Source: Chara braunii (lineage: Eukaryota; Streptophyta; Charophyceae; Charales; Characeae). Taken from it: DNA of 64,000 nt. Position 1 is the stretch's first letter. Each line of letters starts with the position of its first letter. The notes under the pieces were generated by a model, which saw only the letters and a list, made by a program, of their open reading frames with translations, was not told where the DNA came from and made no database searches. Made by a program: the position numbers and the translations under genes. Of this stretch, positions 11,166 to 23,223 are shown in pieces. The DNA lies in contig BFEA01000180.1 of NCBI GenBank assembly GCA_003427395.1, positions 1,794,016 to 1,858,015 on the forward strand, written 5' to 3'.

Positions 11166-13296
11166 TCACGTACTCTGATCAGCGTGGTAGTAAATGGAGT
11201 GGATACCCTCTTCTGACTTTAAAAGTGGGTGAGTTTTTGGACGATGCTTTGTATGGTTGATATGGCTAAGGTGAGATGCGGTGGTATCAACATGGCTAAG
11301 TATGATGGTTGTGGGAGTTGATCCTGCAAGGGACTTATTATGGTCGGAAGGATTTATCTAAGTGGTCATGAGAGCAACTGGGTACCTTTGCATTAGAGTG
11401 GGGCAGAGGATGTGTAAAGGGGCCTATTTAAGTTGGAAGTCGCCGAGAGACTTTAAGGAGGGTTAGGCTAAGTATGGACTGAGATCCTGGAGTCTGGGTT
11501 CTAAGCGGTTTTTCGGCCTATATAGTTATGGTAATGTGAGGTCTGCCCCGTCTGATGCGTTGGAATTAGACGTATAAGGCAGTAGATAGGTGCAGGGAGC
11601 ACCATGTTATGACTTCGATAGGATAAACTACGAAATGTAGTAAGTCTCCATAGTACCTTCTTTGCGAACGAAGTATCTGATTTTAAAGGCAGTTGAAGTA
11701 ATAGTGAAGGGCCTATCTAGCTTACCTTTGATAGGGTAGTGAAATGTAGTCAACGTTAGACCTTCGCTTGAATCTTTCCAGGTTTGGACCATCCATTTTA
11801 GTTTATGGGTTGGAGTTAAGGACTTGAGACTATTATTTTCGGAGGGCATCTCTTTCGAGTTATATGTTGAATTCATCCATATATGTCACACACTATCTGA
11901 GTAAGTTTGCCTAACACCTAATTATATGAGGCAATGTGCTTAATTGCTATATTTTTCTAATAGTTATCCTTGTCAGGGATATTTACGTGGGCTATGTATC
12001 TGAAATATGTATGTTTTGAACTTATCGATCTGCAATAATTTGTTTGAGCGTCTCAAGTCGAAGTGTGAACTTATGGCTATTTATTAAAGTTTGTGTGTTT
12101 TGATTGCTCTTCAAAGAGGGGTAGAAGCATTGCGCAGAATCCACGTCTGATGTGAATTTTGAGGTGAATGGAGTGACTACTTCCTTGGGATAAGTTCTTA
12201 TCAGGAAATAGTCAATGTGTAAGATCTACCCCAAGGAAGGTTCTTCCTGAGAGATCGCTTTGAAGAAGCTATAATTTTGTATTGTAGGTAGTAGTGAGAC
12301 CCACGCCGGAACCATGTTCCTGGTCCATAGTGGGGTGTTGTTGTTGTATCTTCTGTGATAAAATGACTACACTAATACTGCATAGGAGGAAAGTGTTTGC
12401 GCCTTGTCAGACCTGGTCTATAAGAGAAGCGGCTACTACTTGCCACAGAAAAGTAGGGGATGAATCCCCAACTATTTTTGTGTCAAGTGCGTTCTCCAGC
12501 ACTGGACGGGACAGTACATCTCGAAGCGTGTGTGGTGAGGTTTCTTACCTTGCGGCATGGGTCTGCAAGGAACAAATGCTAGAATCGGAGGAAGCAGCAG
12601 TAAGGTTTAATCCTTGAGCGGGGCTCAGGTGTATGAGATGCTATCCATTCTGAAAAGGATTACCCTGACCCTCGCCAAAGTATATTTATGTTAGAGCTGG
12701 GGAGTAAAGTATGGTACTCTCACTAATATTACGTCTGAGAACACTAACTGTTAACAATCATATCTCTTATCATAAGATGTCTATCATATGTTATGTCTGT
12801 TGACATAGATCTGTCGTTATGAGGTATTTGTATATGCTTTGAGTAACTGACTAGCTTGTGTATGATGTGTTTTGATTATTATGATTAATATTGTTGTCCG
12901 TTATTATGGTAATATATCGTCCTCCATGAATATTATAATTATGAACTTTTTATATCTGAGAAAGTTATATTATCGTGATATATTACCATCATTATTTTTT
13001 CTAAGACTGGGTGGTCGTAAACACTGGAAATGACGCATTTCAAGGAAAGATGATCTGAAGCCGAGGCTTCAAAAGTAGGGGTTGTACAACATGAGTGTCA
13101 GCATGTTAACGGAAGATGTATGCTGGACGTTTTCTGTGATGGGCAGAACCCAGACCAGAGTAGAGGCAACTCATGATGCCTTATGCAAAGGAAGATCCTA
13201 ATATCGCCTTGCCCGTTAAAAAGGAAGATGGACTCGATGTATCCTTGCCAAGGAGAGTCAAGGAAGGAGAGTATATCTCTTCCTTAGTGGGGCACA

Positions 13297-13683
13297 TTGA
13301 TTGACGTGGGTATTTTCGTTTTGTTCGATTCTGGCTTTAATGATGATGAAGATTGTGCGATCGTAAGGGTAACCCTGTACGCACCTTCCTCATTCTGGGT
13401 CAAGCATGGGGTCGAGTTGGCACTTGGGCACGGGAGCTTGCTTGCGAGGTCATTGAGAATAGTTGAGGGAGTTGCAACAAAATGGACAAGAAAAAGGGTC
13501 CATGAAGGGGAAGAGCGAGTGGCGACCCATGTAGAAATTAATCGTGCCGATGAATTTGGGTTTTCTTTGGGTTTTCTAGTGCTGGTGGGGAAGTGTTTCG
13601 TGGGACAAGAAAGGGTAGAAGCCACAACAAAAGTCGCTTTGAGGACGTCCGAATTGGGATATGGGCGTCTTAATGCGAACTGA
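13297..13683 (+). pseudogene. Short open frame conserved in internal A and B, unrecognised
   Basis: A frame of 128 codons has a relative in internal B (minus, 47043-47342). The shared stretch includes DVGIF, SGFNDDED, AIVRVTLYA, SSFWVKHGVELALGHGS and RIVEG. The order 'DSG … KHGVEL … RIVEG' is faintly like the start of a retroviral-type aspartic protease (DSG … xHGLxL … xDG), but the catalytic context is poor and I do not assign it. Conservation may only reflect the age of the duplication, because the antisense frame is also open. Confidence 0.25.
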
Positions 13684-14855
13684 TGTATGGCCTGTACCTG
13701 GACCAAAGGTTCTTACCCATGGTCAATATTGTGGACGCCTATGCGGGCTCTCACGATCCAGATGACAGGGTTGTAGATTGGGATGAGGTCCGGGCAGTAG
13801 CAGGGCGATAGAGGGTACCCCTGTATTCTGACAAGGAACGTCGCCTATGAACTTGTGTATATACGTGCACATGAGAGCCAAGGTAGGAGGCTAACTGATT
13901 GTGTGATTCCGACCCTTAGTTTTAGTTTATTGGATCTTGACTATATACAGAACGGTTACGAAGACGTGTATATATGCTTTAGTGCATTGCGTGTATATGT
14001 CAGATCATAAAAGGCCTCAGGTTAAATTGGATAAGCAGGTTTTAAGGATTTGCGTCTACTCAAGGGTAAACTGGTTAGGGTACGAGAATGAACCTCATGT
14101 GTGTATGGGCCGCTGAAGCTAAGAAATGGATGAGGGTATGGTTTGTAATATAGACCTGAGTACATCATGAGGTCATGCGAGGATGAGATCTTACGAGGAG
14201 GACTGATTTGACTTTGATTGTGACACTTGTCCATCTTTAAGACATATACCTTCATCCGGGAATGCCTCTCTACGATTCAAGATGAGTTGATTGTATTTTA
14301 GGGGCTGAGTTCATTTTTAACCATACCACCCTGAGTTATGAAAGGGTACGTGCTCATACGTTGTATATAGGGGCTGTTTTAATTTGAGTAGGTCCTGAGT
14401 TTATGGTTTCAGGATGCTATGACCTCGAGAATTCGTGAGTAAAACCCTTGCTAGACAAGTTGTGCTATGATACGAGAGAGGACTATGCACAACATCTTGA
14501 CTCGAGGCTGTTGTAAACTTATGATTGATTGAGGCGTGATGAATCTTGTGTTATGGGGTGGAAATTTGGATATGTCTTGGGTTACTTGGATCCCTTCAAT
14601 TTGAGGGGTATGATTACGCCCTGTTAGAGTTATTTCAGCTTACATCTGATTAAGGAGGCTATGATTTTTTGGGGGGGCGATATTGGACCACTGGTGCCAG
14701 TTTGAGTTGAGATTGTTCAACTCTATGTGTATATAAGCAATTCAAGACCATATTGGTTTGCGTTGAGTATATGTTGAATTGAGAGATTATATGAGACTAC
14801 TCCTTTGTATATGACGATCGCAATCACTCTCACATGTGTGGTTTTATCCTGATGA

Positions 14856-15113
14856 ATGATGGTTTTGTGTGAAAGATGTATGAGAAACATCTCATGTGCC
14901 GTGTATCTCGTGAATGAGAATGGATGTGAACTGTCTATTCTTCAGAATACTCGTGTCGTCTCCCCACGGCCGGATGATAGGGTCTGGTATAAGGAGAGGA
15001 AGTGCAGTCTGTCCTGTGGAAGTGTAAGAATCCTAAGGGATTTAGGAGTCTTTGATACTCGAATGCTTACCATGCGAAATGTTTTATGGTTGAATTGTGA
15101 AGAGGACTCATAA
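14856..15113 (+). pseudogene. Short open frame conserved in internal A and B, unrecognised
   Basis: An 85-codon frame is matched by the same-length frame 45612-45355 (minus) in internal B, with scattered amino-acid changes and no indel. Motifs such as NENGCEL and RILRDLGVF are shared. It matches no family I know and has no visible domain. Confidence 0.25.
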
Positions 15114-16220
15114 GTTGGTCCCTCAAGTTTGAGTTGTTTTTACTTTTGAGACCCCTTTAGATTGGGAAGGAGGTAATATTTTTTATTGAAAGACTCATCT
15201 TCAAAAGGAAGGTGTTTTAAAAAGGGGTCGCGTGATAGTTCATCCTAGAAAGAGAGGGATAGGTGGGAGACCCATTGAGAGAGACCTCCTTCGTATCAAA
15301 GGTGGTTAATAGATTTAAGGGCATGGTAAGCAAAGTTTGATTTGATAAAGTCTCACGAGAAGGACCAGAAAAACTGTTTTGAGTGGAACTGGCGTGTCGT
15401 AAATCAGTGCATTTGGTAGATGTCATTGGGATGTGTGGTTTACTGTCCCTGATCAAGTCAGGGATCACGGCCTTGTGAACCTGGCGGTGATTTCTGTTTA
15501 TGATTGTGAGAAGGGTGTCGTACTCTCTATGTTGTCCCATTGGAAACTGATAAACGCCTTTATGTGAGACAGACCCCTACGTAGTCTCGTAGTGGGTCTG
15601 TGGTCTGTTGCGACATACCGTACAAACACTTGTGTTAATCCTGAGGCATTCTGAGGAAGACCAAACTAAGCGGTAAAGGTTAGCACCTCTAGGGCGCAGC
15701 CCCTAGTAAATGGCTGCGTGCCAGCACAACCTGGCAGCGGGCCCTCGTCTACCAAAGGGGTAAGAGTTGAAGGGGTGTGCACGCCTCAGGGAATTACTCC
15801 GATGGGATGGGGGAGGATATTGTCCTTTTTTTTTTTTTTTTGTAAGTCCTGATTGAATGCTTATCATTAGAAAAACTTTTCGTTGCATAATCAGCGAAGG
15901 TACTGTCGTTAAGGTAACAATGCGGTAGGCCGTAGATCTGGCTCGATCAACCAGACTATGGTGAGCCAAGATGGAGACCTTGCATTTCTGTACTAGACTA
16001 CAGAAAGAGTTGAGATGAGATTTAAGTGTATATCTGCATATGTGTTTGATTGTGAGGATTTTCAGGAGGAAGGCGAAAGGATGCCTTCAAAGGTCTCGGT
16101 TAAGGCCCGTGTCCCTTGTTATGGCCCTGCGTGCAGGGTAGAGACTAGGGACACTTAACGAGAAGCCGAAGTTTGTCTAGGACGAAGGGGAGAAGACAGT
16201 TGAGAGGGGTCGCTGGAATT

Positions 16221-16299
16221 TATGTTGTACTACGTATGTCCAATACACCTGCGTCCTAGTGTAGGCAATAGAGACCCAGGTTAGAATCCTGGCAGCATA
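16221..16299 (+). ncRNA. tRNA-like cloverleaf, probably a fossil or an element part
   Basis: The ends TATGTTG and CAGCATA pair (one G-U). The T-arm is CCAGG-TTAGAAT-CCTGG with a perfect 5-bp stem and 7-nt loop. A possible anticodon arm is CCTGC…GTAGG, and GTAT…ATAC can form a D-stem. Length is 79 nt. The D-loop GG and a normal 7-nt anticodon loop are missing, so I do not call a functional tRNA. It lies 157 bp before R1b and recurs before R1c (44174-44253, minus). Confidence 0.4.
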
Positions 16300-16455
16300 T
16301 AGTTGTAAGGACTTGGATTGTTGGAGGCCTGAACCCTGAGTCTATCGGATGATCAAATTCGTTCCTTTCTCGTCAGCATTTGGAGTGTGGATGAATTTAT
16401 AGCTTTCTGATTCCTGCGAAGCGACGGGGACGTCACTTAATATGGTCCGATAAGC

Positions 16456-19400
16456 TGTCAGTGCGAATACCCTTACAAGGGTATCCGCCCTGGTTTTGTC
16501 AAGCGGCGGAAAATAGGTTTGATTTAAAGTTTAAGCATTCCGCGCGAGGTGTGGTGGCGTCTGTGGCTTATGTTGGCTGGGTGGTTGACTGGAATAAAGA
16601 GTGCGTGGGCGTGCAGATTTTTTGGGCGCGCGTGATCTTTTATTTGTTGATGATTGAAGGGTCGGCGTGATCGCCGGCCATAATTTTTTTCTTCTGATTA
16701 AACATGGATTAAAAATATTACGTCTCGATGATTAATGTGCTTACCTGTGACTTGTGCGTACGTGCGGAGGACGACATCGACAACAATGTGACCTCTGAAG
16801 GCGTTTTGGTAGCTCGGGGCGTCGTGCAATGTCCGTTTATTGAGGCGTCCGCCAGAGCTAGACCCAGACTCGGGCCTAGCGCTATTAGTTACAATGTCGG
16901 ACTTTCATCTGAGAGGTTCAAGGATCGAGATCGAGTGGCGACGACGCGGGGAGATTAGAGTAGCGCGAAAGAACCGTGGGGTTGAGGGCCCGGCAGGGCT
17001 ATCCCTTTGGTTTTGCGGTCGGCAACGTTGAAACGGAGTTAGTCGTATGCTGGCGATTAAAAGTTCTAGATATTTTATTATTTTTGTATCATTATTATTT
17101 TTCTACGCATCGACATTTCTCAACTTGAATGCGAAGCCGGATTTAGTGGTTGACGCGGTAGTCGAAGACCTTGGGTATGCACCTCCATTGACGGGCCCGT
17201 TCGGATTCCGCATGTTCGGAACGCTGCCAAAACTCCTTAACTTGGGACGCGGACCGAGGAGTTCAACGTGCGTACGAGCCGGCGGGTGCTTTGCCACGAG
17301 CGGAAGAAACCTGAGTGGAGGGGGTTACTGCGGGTGCGCCGTCCGCCAACCAGCATTTTTTTGGGAGGATTTTTTAGTGTGGGCGTGCCCGTGGGACCCG
17401 ACAGACAGGGGCATGTAATCCCTCTGCATGATCTGCACCCGGTATGTCCCACCCAGGCCCATGCTGTAGGCTTAGGAGAAGGCCCGTGCCCTTCCACTGT
17501 TTTGAGGAGTCAGGGTGCCCACAACGGCAGCACCAACCGTTCGGACCCGACAATACTCACCTCTTAGTGGCAGGGGATACGGTGTTGTCACAGGTACCAG
17601 TCTGCACCCTCTGTGGTGTCTGGGTTAGTGTGCAGTCCGGTGCAGGCCCAAGGCCAAANACGCTAAGCATGGAGAGTTGTAGTGATACTGACGGGCAAGC
17701 CGGCTGTCGGGCTTGGGTGTGCGAGCTAAGACTAATCGAGCATTCTAGTAGCTGGCTTCCTCGAAGTTGCCCTAAGGAAATTGTATTTCCTCTGAAGCGC
17801 CCGTAGGAGAGCAGGAACAGTCAACCGTTAAGCGCACGGCAGAAATACTGGGCGTTGAGGATCGCAGTCGGCACTGGCGGCAACGCGAAGGAAGGGAACG
17901 GGCTATGGCCGAGGTAAGTGGGAGTTAGTGTGAATGATGCGAGGAAGGGATGAATGAACCCGGGCGGGATCAGCGTCGGATGCATACGAAAGGGGGAGAC
18001 AGGCAGCACAGCATTAGCAAGCGGCGGAGACAGGCAGCGGAAACGGGCAGCACAACGCTAGCGAGCGAAGGCTACTAGGAGAAGGCAGAGAAGAGTGGAT
18101 GAACCTGGGCGGGTTTCCCGCCAGGTGCATTCAAAGATCGAGATGGTGGAGAACGGAGCCAGGCGCAGTCTAGGAGGCATCGCTCTCTCGATCCTTAACG
18201 GAATCGAGAGGGGAGGGATGCGATCCCGGGGTTTGGCCCCGGGCGAATCACATGGACAGGTTAGTTTTAGTGCTAGGTGACTATATCGGGAGATCAGTGT
18301 ACGAAGGGGTGCGCCGGGATATGGCGGAGAGGGAAGGAGATGTGAGTGAAGACTCCGAATCTCGCTCGATCCTCGATGAATTTGAGCAAGGCAAGATGCG
18401 AATCAGTGGTTTTTGGACATTGTGAGCACGATGGCGAGGTCGAATTTGGAGATGGGGCAGCGGTTCAGGCGGCACGGGGTGTAGGGGCTGCGAGGTAGCA
18501 ACCACAATTTTTCCTTACTTGAGAAATGGCTATGTATCTTCCCACGTTGTAGGGGAAGATTGATTTCGATTTTTGCTCAGGCTGACGAGGGAGTAACGGG
18601 GAGGAGTGAGCAGCAGGGCTGGAGACTAACCAGTCGATTAATGCGTTGGGATGCGCCCGATTGTGATCTAGCCGTAGTTACATCTGTTCGTTCGATTGGT
18701 GGTAATAGCAAGCAGCCCGCCGAGAGTCGGAGAGCTTGCCACGGGAGTTAGCATAACCCACTCATACCACGGTTGATCCTGCCAAATCGGGTTACGAGGT
18801 AGAGGTTTTGAGGACGGGTGAATCCAAGGCTGAAGTCGGATTCATGACTCGACGGATGGATTGGACGGACGGATGGACTTGACGGGAGGGAAGTTCGAGG
18901 TCTGCGTACGAGGGAGGATGTAAGTATGAGAATGTATCTTTTCGTGTTCAAGCGGAAGATTCAACTTCATCTTCTGCGTTTTGATAACGGCAGTGTTTTC
19001 GGACTGGTCACGAAAATAGACGCTACTAACATCACTGACTATGTCAAATGTTATCCGCGCGGCCAGTCTACACGGTCGGACTCCTCATCGCCGCCGTAAT
19101 GGGTGTGCCCTGAAGGAACGAACGCTGCGGGAGTTGGGCAATAGGAGGATCAGGCGTAGCAGAGAGTGAGAGAGAGGGAGAGCAAGAGGCTTACCTGTTG
19201 GATGTTGGGTTGCTCATCCTATCGAGGGAACTAGCGTGGGGTGAGCCGCAAAGTTGGAGACTTGCCAACAGGATTGTGCTGACGTTCACTGAGGTCTGCG
19301 TAAGCCAGTCTCACCGGCGTGGCAGTCTCGTACCTGCGCTATCCGGTTCAGCGGGATACGAGAGAGGGGGAATGACTGAGCGGGTTGTGCTCGAGCGGGT

Positions 19401-19946
19401 TGTTTCGCAGGCAAGCGAATGGGTGAGTGGCTCGCAACCAATAGAGGGGACTACCTGCAGCTGGTGATCTGGTCGGGAACATGGTCGAGTGCGTGTACCG
19501 GGTGAGGATAGGGAGATGAGCTAGGCTAGTCCGGCCTAGTAACTGGGGAATGCAATGTTCCGACATGGATCTTTAAAACTGCGCAACGGGGTTTTGGTCA
19601 GAGAGAAGGGCACATTTACCTATAGAGAGTGAATAGATTCGTTGAAGGAGGGAGTGAGCCCGTTGGAAAGGGGTAGTACTGCAACGAGGAAGGACGCCAG
19701 GAAGTCAAAGGTACACAGTTGGTGCTTGACTCCAGTTTGACCGGACCGAAGCGCGTTTTTGACCACCTTTGCGGGGCCCTCAGGCGAGTGAAGGTAACAA
19801 GGCCCTGTCCTGGGAGTTGAGTTGTCCCTCTCCTGTATCTCGAGCGTCTGAAACCCCTCTCCTGTTCTGAGAGGAAGGCGACAGGCGGGATTGCAACCTG
19901 TAGGACCACAACAAGACTCTGTGGGGAGTCAACCCACCGATTGCGG
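16456..19946 (+). mobile_element. R1b: 3.47-kb LTR-like repeat (right copy)
   Basis: It starts TGTCAGTGCG, has the subterminal palindrome at 16467-16484 and a nested CCGACA at 17398-17403. It runs parallel to R1a to …GATTGCGG at 19946, where the sequence turns to an unrelated TGTCGCGCACGG. The 25S-like segment is at about 17661-17777. One N (17659) falls next to the equivalent ambiguous base of R1a (4907); R1c resolves the site as CCAAAGGCGCT. The upstream flank (GACGTCACTTAATATGG) matches the flank of R1c, showing that the neighbouring internal region and R1 were duplicated together. Confidence 0.6.
17661..17777 (+). other. 25S/28S rRNA-derived segment inside R1b
   Basis: Same rRNA-like run as in R1a (AGACTAATCGAGCATTCTAG … TAGCTGGCTTCC). 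It is nearly identical to the R1a copy, so the capture predates the duplication of R1. Confidence 0.75.
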
Positions 19947-20521
19947 TGTCGCGCACGGCGGTTCCACACCCAGACGCAAAGTAATTTTTGTATCGGACCT
20001 CACGATCGTGTCACGCACGAGTCTAAGGTCATCTTAGCAAAACACCACTCGGACCGTGTGCGCGTGCTATTCCTCTCGCGAATCCCTACGACACGTTAGA
20101 AATCCCTCGAGGTACAACTTACCTCCAGCCGCGGGAGTTGTCACCATCCCTTAGGTGGGCGTATCCCTGCTGAGCTACTGGCCCACGTGCGAAGGCTTTT
20201 ATATGCAATCGCAGAGGTAGGCCAACTGATGGCGTTTTCTCGATCGCCATAGCATAGGCATATGCGCGGTAGAACGCCTTAAGACTGACCTGTATATCGT
20301 GCCCGGAGGTACTAACTCCCCAGGCCGACTATCTTATCAGGTCGACTTTTTCGGACAGTCTTTCACGCTTAATCTATAATAATGACTCTATGTTCCTTCG
20401 ATGATCATATAAGAAAGCCAAAGTCTAGGCCCTTTTGTAATCTCTCATTTCTTTCAAGATTTCGAGTAGATTCCTAGATAATAACCTTCCTAAACTCAGG
20501 TTAGAGTATGACCTTGTTCAC

Positions 20522-20555
<34 letters not shown>

Positions 20556-21650
20556 TCAAATAGAAATGCCCGGTAAACCGTAGGCAGAGAGGGAGAAGAG
20601 GACAACAAACGAGGGGCTGTGACAAACTGTTTCGTCGGAGTTTCACCGACTCATCAGGAGGCTGAACCCTCATATATATATATATCGGGGGAGCGGATGA
20701 GCGGTAGACCTCACTTTCACAATTGCGGTGCCCAGTGTCCGAATATCCCAGATATTTCCCCAATGTTCAGATGACAGATCACTGCCCAAACACCTGTGTA
20801 GATGCAAGAAAACCACATACACGCATACAAAATGCCAACACAGAATGCGCTACAAGAGTCAACCTTTAACCCTATCATAGCAAGTCCCTCACTCCCCCAA
20901 GACCTTGAAAACAACACTCCTTCCAACTCCTCACTCCTATTGCCCAGCCCTTCACCTTTTCAAAGACCTTCGAGAGATGATTTGGACAATTTAGGCTAAG
21001 ATACAGGGGAAGATTTGTCTGTTCCCTTTTCAGGTTTTGTCTTAGGTGTGGGTATCAAACCATGTGGAAGTTGAGTCGGAGTTCTACCGACCTCTTATCC
21101 AATGATAATAGAATTGTCGTCCCTTACGGTTTTCTTCCGTAATTTTCTCCAAGAGTGATGAAACTTGTAGACACAGCACAGTCCCACAGAATCTTAACGC
21201 CTTCCCCCTACACCGGATCTGGAAGATTTCTCCTAGGCTTGTGATCTAGAGATCGACTACCATTAGTGACTTACTGTCTAGCTTCTATCCTTATCTAACT
21301 GTCAGGCTATCGCCCCGCTGATCAGGTAACGAACATAGCTCATTCCCAAGTTCCTCCGACCTAGTGATCATACATAGTTTTCCCTTTAAAAGGTAGCTTA
21401 CAATCATTATATCTTAGTAATTTACAAGCAACACCATCAATTCAATCTGGAGAGAAATCATATGATACAGATCAAATCGAGGTTTCAAAGTGATGAGTCT
21501 CTCAGGGCCAAACTCTCACCATCCTCTCCTTATCAGAATCAGAAAGTAACTCGTTAATGATGGATTGATTCAGTTATATGGATGCAGATATTCGTTGGTA
21601 GACCGATCAGGATATACTCATCCCTTGTTAGTGTCTTGTTTCTGGGGCAG
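19947..21650. other. Region without a recognisable gene, with a decayed module M copy
   Basis: From 19947 the sequence is unrelated to R1. About 20060-20185 is a decayed minus-strand copy of module M (compare 49760-49870; it keeps ACTTACCTCCA and GGGCGTATCCCTGCTGAGCTACT). A (TA)15 tract lies at 20524-20553 and a short (TA)n near 20672-20684. Otherwise I see only short, unconvincing frames. Confidence 0.5.
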
Positions 21651-22315
21651 ATGGTGGTAAGGCAGGCTTCTCGAAGCCTCGCTCCTCTTACCATATTGAT
21701 CATTGTTACCATAATGGTAAGGCAGGCTTCTCGGAGCCTCGCTCCTCTTACCACATTGATCACTTTCGTTGTGGTGATAAGGCAGGCTTCTTGGAGCTTC
21801 GCTTACTCTTATCACCTGTTCTTTGTTATTATGGTGATAAGGCAGGCTTCTCGGAGCCTCGCTCACTCTTATCACCTCGTTCTTATCATTATGGTGATAA
21901 GGCAGGCTTCTCGGAGTCTCGCTCACTCTTATCACCTAGTNNNNNNNNNNNNNNNNNNNNNNNNNNNNNNNNNNNNNNNNNNNNNNNNNNNNNNNNNNNN
22001 NNNNNNNNNNNNNNNNNNNNNNNNNNNNNNNNNNNNNNNNNNNNNNNNNNNNNNNNNNNNNNNNNNNNNNNNNNNNNNNNNNNNNNNNNNNNNNNNNNNN
22101 NNNNNNNNNNNNNNNNNNNNNNNNNNNNNNNNNNNNNNNNNNNNNNNNNNNNNNNNNNNNNNNNNNNNNNNNNNNNNNNNNNNNNNNNNNNNNNNNNNNN
22201 NNNNNNNNNNNNNNNNNNNNCTCGCTCACTCTTATCCCCTACTTCTTATCATTATGGTGATAAGGCAAGCTTCTCGGAGCCTCGCTCACTCTTATCACCT
22301 AGTTCTTATCATTAT
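21651..22315. repeat. 60-bp satellite of hairpin-forming units, interrupted by a gap
   Basis: Five units are visible before the gap, with exact 60-bp spacing (GGCAGGCTTCT at 21661, 21721, 21781, 21841, 21901), and about one and a half after it (22221-22315). Each unit is an inverted repeat: an outer stem such as GGTGATAAG/CTTATCACC and an inner stem AGGCT/AGCCT. 60 bp being 20 codons keeps a frame open through the array in several frames, which produces long but probably meaningless open frames. Confidence 0.9.
21941..22220. other. Assembly gap (280 N) inside the 60-bp satellite
   Basis: The unit phase after the gap is shifted by 2 bp from the 60-bp register (GGCAAGCTTCT at 22263), so the gap length is an estimate and the true copy number is unknown. 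Confidence 0.9.
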
Positions 22316-23185
22316 CCTTGACGCCCACTTTAAGTTCTGGGCCGTTCGGAAGCCTTTAAGATCATGTAGGTAGGTCACACAAGACTTGTACCTCATGTTT
22401 TAAAATCGTCCGCCTGATCCTTGGCTGGGTTAGTTTGAACTTTTGAGAGTATATAGCATAGGTCAGTCATAGGCTAAAGGTTTGTTGAGGCAATTCATCA
22501 TCTCAATGTCTGATCATATCATTCATAAGTTCGACAATACACTTATGATCCACCTTTCTTATCTCATGGTCAGGTGACCTATAAGCGAGGGAACACCGCC
22601 AGAAGTCAATCCCCCTGACCACCACATCCCCTAAAAGAAACATTCACGTAGCGACACAGTGACTCGACATTTCTCGTTCTCGCTACGTTTACCAACAACA
22701 GTTAAACACACCCACTTAGATAATGTCTTTCTTCCCTTACTCAAGCATTATTGTCTTCCTTTTTGTCTTCGGGTTTAGCTCTGAAGGACCTCTGACTCAA
22801 AGTACTCTCTCTATTAATATTGTCATAGGTACTCCTATGAGGTTATAGGATTAGGGTTTCGGTTAAAGCGCGCGCGTACCTCATGATCCCCTACCTCCAG
22901 AGTTCCGCCCGAACTCCGGCAGAGCTCCCGCAATCACCCTGTTACGTGGACCCGTCTAGATTGATCAAGTACGAAATAAGAGTCTTTTGTGCTTGAGATT
23001 TGATTGAACACCATCTCACATTTCGTTGCTTGAAAAGGATTGGTGAGCGAGGGATCAGACATAGGAAAAGGCGGAGGAGAATGAAGGAGATAGAAGTCGT
23101 CATGCTTGACGACGATTCCCCTCTCTCTGCTGCCTCGCCCTTTTCCCATCTCTGACTCCCGTCCTAGCATGTGATGTCAAATGGC

Positions 23186-23223
<38 letters not shown>

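Larger units (their letters stand above)
7235..16455 (+). mobile_element. Internal region A of the large composite element
   Basis: This 9.2-kb block between R1a and R1b is matched, inverted, by internal B (44018-52907). It holds diverged short tandem arrays (7.55-8.34 and 8.62-9.02 kb), a module shared with four other places in the window (10.0-11.2 kb), a few short open frames conserved in both copies and a tRNA-like cloverleaf near its right end. I could not find reverse transcriptase, RNase H or integrase motifs in any frame, so it is either non-autonomous or too decayed to recognise. Orientation is inferred from the TGTCGG ends of the flanking R1 repeats. Confidence 0.6.

Noticed and set aside
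16221-16299. A functional tRNA gene
   Set aside because: D-loop GG and a regular anticodon loop are missing and copies diverge; kept only as tRNA-like.
7235-16455. Reverse transcriptase or integrase domain in internal A
   Set aside because: No xxDD box, HHCC or DDE-like arrangement seen in any frame; the DSG-like motif at about 13320 is too weak.
18765-18790. GGTTGATCCTGCCA, like the start of 18S rRNA
   Set aside because: The match ends at once, and the R1a and R1c copies read GGCTGATCCTGTCG and GACTGATCCTAC. Too short to support.
21651-22315. Possible CRISPR array
   Set aside because: Units are contiguous 60-bp satellite repeats without unique spacers, and the DNA is eukaryotic.
21582-22373. 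Frames of up to 263 codons through the 60-bp satellite
   Set aside because: 60 is divisible by three, so frames stay open in the array, and much of the length is N.
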